Positions 5,935-8,108 of a stretch of DNA of 8,108 nucleotides are shown here, piece by piece. Below the pieces are notes generated by a model, which made no database searches, was not told the DNA's origin, and worked only from the letters and a program-made list of their open reading frames with translations. Both the position numbers and the translations under genes were made by a program. Every line of letters begins with the position of its first letter. The stretch's first letter is position 1. This stretch comes from Clostridiales bacterium (GTDB taxonomy: Bacteria; Bacillota; Clostridia; Oscillospirales; Acutalibacteraceae), in NCBI GenBank assembly GCA_021200075.1, contig JAJQGZ010000113.1, positions 1 through 8,108 on the forward strand, given 5' to 3'.

Positions 5935-6660
5935 TTGAACGACGAATATAATCAGCTCAAAGAATATATAGAGCAAAGCGAAAAGACTGTTGCCGTAACA
6001 GGAGCGGGAATTTCTTATCTTTACGGTATGCGCAGACTGAAGCAGAGCGTCGGCAGACTGAACGCCGGCAGGATTTTTTCAGCCCAATATATCCGCAAAA
6101 ATCCCGAAAAATTTTATGAAATTATGAAAAGCTCTTTCCTCGACGCAGCATTTGTTAAAGGGCCGAGCGCTGTTCACAAACAGCTTGCAAAGTTGGAAAA
6201 GCAGGGCAAAATTTACGGCATTGTCACTCAAAATTTAGATTGTCTCCATACAATTGCAGGCTCGGAAAATGTGGCTGAATTTCAAGGAAGCTTTCGTGAT
6301 AATATTTGTATTGAATGCTCAAACCGCTGCTATGATTACCAAATATGGAATCAGGGACATATGCCACGCTGTGAAAAATGCGGTGCGCCGATGATGCCGA
6401 CAGGGTTTTGCATGAACTCGGATATTCGTGAAAGCGTATCAAGGGAAAATATGAGAAAAGCAATTGATATGATTGCAAAGGCGGACTTGATAATTGTTAT
6501 CGGTACTACAGGTTTTCGCAGTGACGAATATTTAAGCCGTATGTCTCCGAATGCAAAGCTTGTACAGGTTAATCCCTCTGTTACGGAATTTGACAGAATC
6601 TCCGACTTGAATATTCACGCTGACGCCGCAGAAGTTTTTAAAGCAATATTAAACGAATAA
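5935..6660 (+). CDS. SIR2/sirtuin-fold protein, SirTM-like, divergent first copy
   Basis: A 241-residue single-domain sirtuin-fold protein, the first of three. It has the NAD-binding VTGAGIS (21-27), TQNLD (98-102), CLHTIAG (103-109), a zinc site (Cys125, Cys128, Cys146, Cys149), a second nucleotide strand ADLIIVIGTTG (183-193) and a VQVNP strand (210-214). The canonical catalytic His of the HG motif is Gln117 in EFQGS, and the PDFR motif after GAGIS is absent. This is the most divergent copy: it has YLYGMRRLKQ where the other two have GGG(V/I)TY, and it lacks their ILPWxLYSHI segment. SirTM-class ADP-ribosyltransferases share the His to Gln change, so ADP-ribosylation is more likely than deacylation (inference); a non-catalytic NAD-sensing role is possible. 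It is cytosolic, with no signal or membrane segment. The start is TTG; the next gene follows after 11 nt. Confidence 0.85.
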   Translation: MNDEYNQLKEYIEQSEKTVAVTGAGISYLYGMRRLKQSVGRLNAGRIFSAQYIRKNPEKFYEIMKSSFLDAAFVKGPSAVHKQLAKLEKQGKIYGIVTQNLDCLHTIAGSENVAEFQGSFRDNICIECSNRCYDYQIWNQGHMPRCEKCGAPMMPTGFCMNSDIRESVSRENMRKAIDMIAKADLIIVIGTTGFRSDEYLSRMSPNAKLVQVNPSVTEFDRISDLNIHADAAEVFKAILNE

Positions 6661-6671
6661 AGGAGAGCGCT

Positions 6672-7421
6672 ATGAGCCTTTTTAAAACAGGACGAAGCGA
6701 AGATAAGATAGAACAGTTAACAGATTATATTGAACAAAGTAATCGCATAGTTGCAACAACCGGCGCCGGAATTTCCGTAGGCGGAGGAGGCGTAACATAC
6801 GCTCAGATGCTTTTTTCAAACCGTGGCGGCGGAAGAATGAAAAGAGACGGAGATTATTACAGCTCTTTTCTGCCGACTTATCTTGAAAATATGTTTTCAT
6901 ATAACCCGAGTTACAGCCATTATGCCCTCAAAGATTTGGAAGAAGAGGGAAAAATGCTCGGAATTATAACAACCAATGTGGACTGTATGCATACGATAGC
7001 CGGGTCAAAAAATGTTGCGGAAATTCAGGGGAGTTTGCAGGTTAATTGCTGTAGTAACTGCAATAAGCATTATGACGGTTATGAGATATGGAAGCAGGGG
7101 AAGCTTCCGAGATGTGAAGCGTGCGGCGGAGAAATTCTCCCTTGGCCGTTATACAGCCATATCGGTCTTTGGGACGATGATGTACGCAAGGCGAGAAGCT
7201 GGATTTCACAAGCGGATTTAATTCTCGCTATCGGTACAAGAGGCAATTACTCGGATACTTACTGGAGTTATCGAAACAGAGATGCCGTTATTGTACAAAT
7301 TAACCCGGGTCATACCGGTTTTGACGGTATAGTGGACTTAAACATTCGTGAAGAATGTGACGATGTATTCAAAAAATTGACTGAAAAACGAAACAAAAAA
7401 TATGTAAAAGAAATTATTTGA
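6672..7421 (+). CDS. SIR2/sirtuin-fold protein, SirTM-like, second copy
   Basis: A 249-residue sirtuin-fold protein and the only complete copy of the subtype shared by copies two and three. Features in order: ATTGAGIS (28-35), a glycine-rich GGGGVTY (37-43) where ordinary sirtuins have the PDFR loop, TTNVD (100-104) with the Asn102 and Asp104 that contact nicotinamide in the family, AEIQGS (116-121) with Gln119 in place of the catalytic His, a zinc site (Cys127, Cys130, Cys148, Cys151), ILPWPLYSH (155-163), LILAIGTRG (183-191), YWSYR (197-201) and VQINPGHTGFD (208-218). TTN-x-D, IQG and the TY motif after the first glycine loop are features I remember from streptococcal SirTM, which ADP-ribosylates lipoylated GcvH-L. 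Canonical sirtuins have TQNID and HG instead. This copy is shorter than SirTM. AGGAG at 6661-6665 is 6 nt before the ATG. It overlaps a possible TTG start of the next gene by 4 nt. Confidence 0.88.
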   Translation: MSLFKTGRSEDKIEQLTDYIEQSNRIVATTGAGISVGGGGVTYAQMLFSNRGGGRMKRDGDYYSSFLPTYLENMFSYNPSYSHYALKDLEEEGKMLGIITTNVDCMHTIAGSKNVAEIQGSLQVNCCSNCNKHYDGYEIWKQGKLPRCEACGGEILPWPLYSHIGLWDDDVRKARSWISQADLILAIGTRGNYSDTYWSYRNRDAVIVQINPGHTGFDGIVDLNIREECDDVFKKLTEKRNKKYVKEII

Positions 7422-7432
7422 ATGTGAAACTT

Positions 7433-8039
7433 ATGAAAATTTCCAAAGATGCTCAAAGTACAGAAAAAATTCAGCAATTAGCCGATTACATTGATAAAAG
7501 CAACAGTACGGTTGCTGTTACGGGAGCCGGCATTTCACTTGCAGGCGGAGGCATAACATACAGACAGTTATCCAAAACGATTCGCCCCGGCGGTTTAGGA
7601 AGCGACTCTTTTCTTCGGTCTTATGTTAAAGTAATGCACAACTATAAGCCGACATTCAGTCACTATGCATTGCGCGATTTGGAATCCGAAGGAAAATTAA
7701 TCGGAATTATCACCACAAATGAGGATTGTATGCACACAATAGCTGGGTCAAAAAATGTTGCGGAAATACAAGGCGGTTTTCAGATAAATCGTTGTTCAAA
7801 GTGCGGTCGCCATTATGACGGCTATGAAATTTGGGAACACGAAGAACTTCCTAAATGTGAAATATGCGGCGGAAGTATTCTTCCTTGGGAGCTTTACAGC
7901 CACATCAGTCTCTGGGATGATGGTGTACAAAAAGCACAAGAATGGATTTCAAAAGCAGATTTAATTCTTATTATTGGGACAAACGGCTATTACTCAAGTG
8001 TATATTGGAGTTACAGGCGAAAAGATGCAATTATTGTAC
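7433..8039 (+). CDS. SIR2/sirtuin-fold protein, SirTM-like, third copy (3' end missing)
   Basis: The third copy, close to the second over its whole visible length: AVTGAGIS (28-35), GGGITY (38-43), TTNED (94-98), AEIQGG (110-115) with Gln113 at the catalytic His position, a zinc site (Cys121, Cys124, Cys142, Cys145), ILPWELYSH (149-157), LILIIGTNG and YWSYR. The middle residue of the Asn-x-Asp motif is an acidic Glu97, unlike the second copy. ATG at 7433 gives exactly the same N-terminal length as the second protein. A TTG at 7418, overlapping the upstream TGA as TTGA, would add five residues; neither start has a strong ribosome site, so translational coupling is likely. Genomic sequence ends at about 8039. 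The frame stays open to a TAA at 8105-8107, but that stretch is adapter, so roughly the last 40 residues are missing and the apparent C-terminus PVSYTQLLANETD is artificial. Confidence 0.85.
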
Positions 8040-8108
8040 CTGTCTCATATACACAACTCCTAGCCAACGAGACGGACTCCAATATAATAATCCGTCATCT
8101 GCGTTAAA
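8040..8108 (+). other. Illumina Nextera adapter read-through (assembly artefact)
   Basis: The last 69 bases match the Nextera i7-side adapter in order. Positions 8040-8073 match the mosaic end (CTGTCTCTTATACACATCT) and its continuation at 30 of 34 positions. Positions 8074-8081 match index N705 (GGACTCCT) at 7 of 8. Positions 8082-8105 match the P7 end at 16 of 24, and the window closes with AAA. Many mismatches read A where the adapter has another base, as expected from low-quality tails of short inserts. It is not genomic and should be trimmed. The match is from memory of the adapter sequence. Confidence 0.96.

Noticed and set aside
7012..7221. Plus-strand alternative frame inside the second sirtuin-like gene
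   Set aside because: It overlaps the zinc-site coding region, which is clearly conserved in the main frame; there is no ribosome site or family resemblance.
5935..8039. Sir2-type anti-phage defence (Thoeris ThsA, DSR, Sir2-Argonaute or similar)
   Set aside because: Those systems use larger multi-domain Sir2 NADases with partner genes (TIR, HerA, Argonaute). Here there are three small, zinc-containing, single-domain proteins with a SirTM-like IQG motif and an Rrf2 regulator, and no partner is visible. The missing downstream region keeps the idea open only weakly.
8040..8107. Genuine unusual C-terminus and stop codon of the third sirtuin-like protein
   Set aside because: The encoding DNA is Nextera adapter, as shown by the ordered match to mosaic end, index and P7 end.

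Overview
The window looks like a contig end from a low-GC Gram-positive anaerobe, most likely a gut-type clostridium (Oscillospiraceae/Ruminococcaceae-like). The clues are the AT-rich intergenic DNA, strong purine-rich Shine-Dalgarno sites, several TTG starts, consensus sigma-A promoters, and the gene families present (a PqqD-like protein paired with a nucleotidyltransferase, LepA, a lipoprotein and an Rrf2 regulator). The placement below phylum is inference.

Layout. (1) 1-900, minus strand: a decayed alpha/beta-hydrolase gene with three apparent single-base losses and no ATG, followed by a tiny reading frame at the window edge. (2) 900-1200: an intergenic region with divergent promoters. (3) 1200-2605, plus strand: a tightly spaced pair, a PqqD/RRE-like protein and a pol-beta-type nucleotidyltransferase-family protein. 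(4) 2673-5120, plus strand: lepA (elongation factor 4) and a small uncharacterised lipoprotein 9 nt behind it. A hairpin at 5186-5226 closes this block in both directions. (5) 5250-5729, minus strand: a YwnA-like Rrf2-family regulator. (6) 5935-8039, plus strand: three consecutive sirtuin-fold genes, the third cut off by the end of the real sequence.

The most interesting biology is block 5-6. All three sirtuin-like proteins keep the NAD-binding GAGIS motif, an Asn-x-Asp motif and a four-Cys zinc site. In all three the catalytic His of the canonical HG motif is Gln (FQG/IQG), and the PDFR motif is missing. As I remember the literature, His to Gln is the hallmark of class-M sirtuins (SirTM), which act as protein ADP-ribosyltransferases rather than deacylases. 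A perfect TTGACA-N17-TATAAT promoter drives the cluster. A perfect 25-bp inverted repeat, TAATGTAA-N9-TTACATTA, overlaps its -10, and a second GTAA-N9-TTAC site overlaps the -35. The divergent Rrf2 protein is the obvious candidate to bind them. The model is a stress-sensed, Rrf2-repressed tandem of SirTM-like proteins. The usual SirTM partners (macrodomain, GcvH-L, LplA2) are not in the window, but the sequence stops inside the third gene.

Warning: the last 69 bases (8040-8108) are not genomic. They match an Illumina Nextera i7 adapter read-through (mosaic end, index close to N705, P7 end), with errors. The C-terminus predicted for the third sirtuin-like gene past residue 202 is therefore an artefact.
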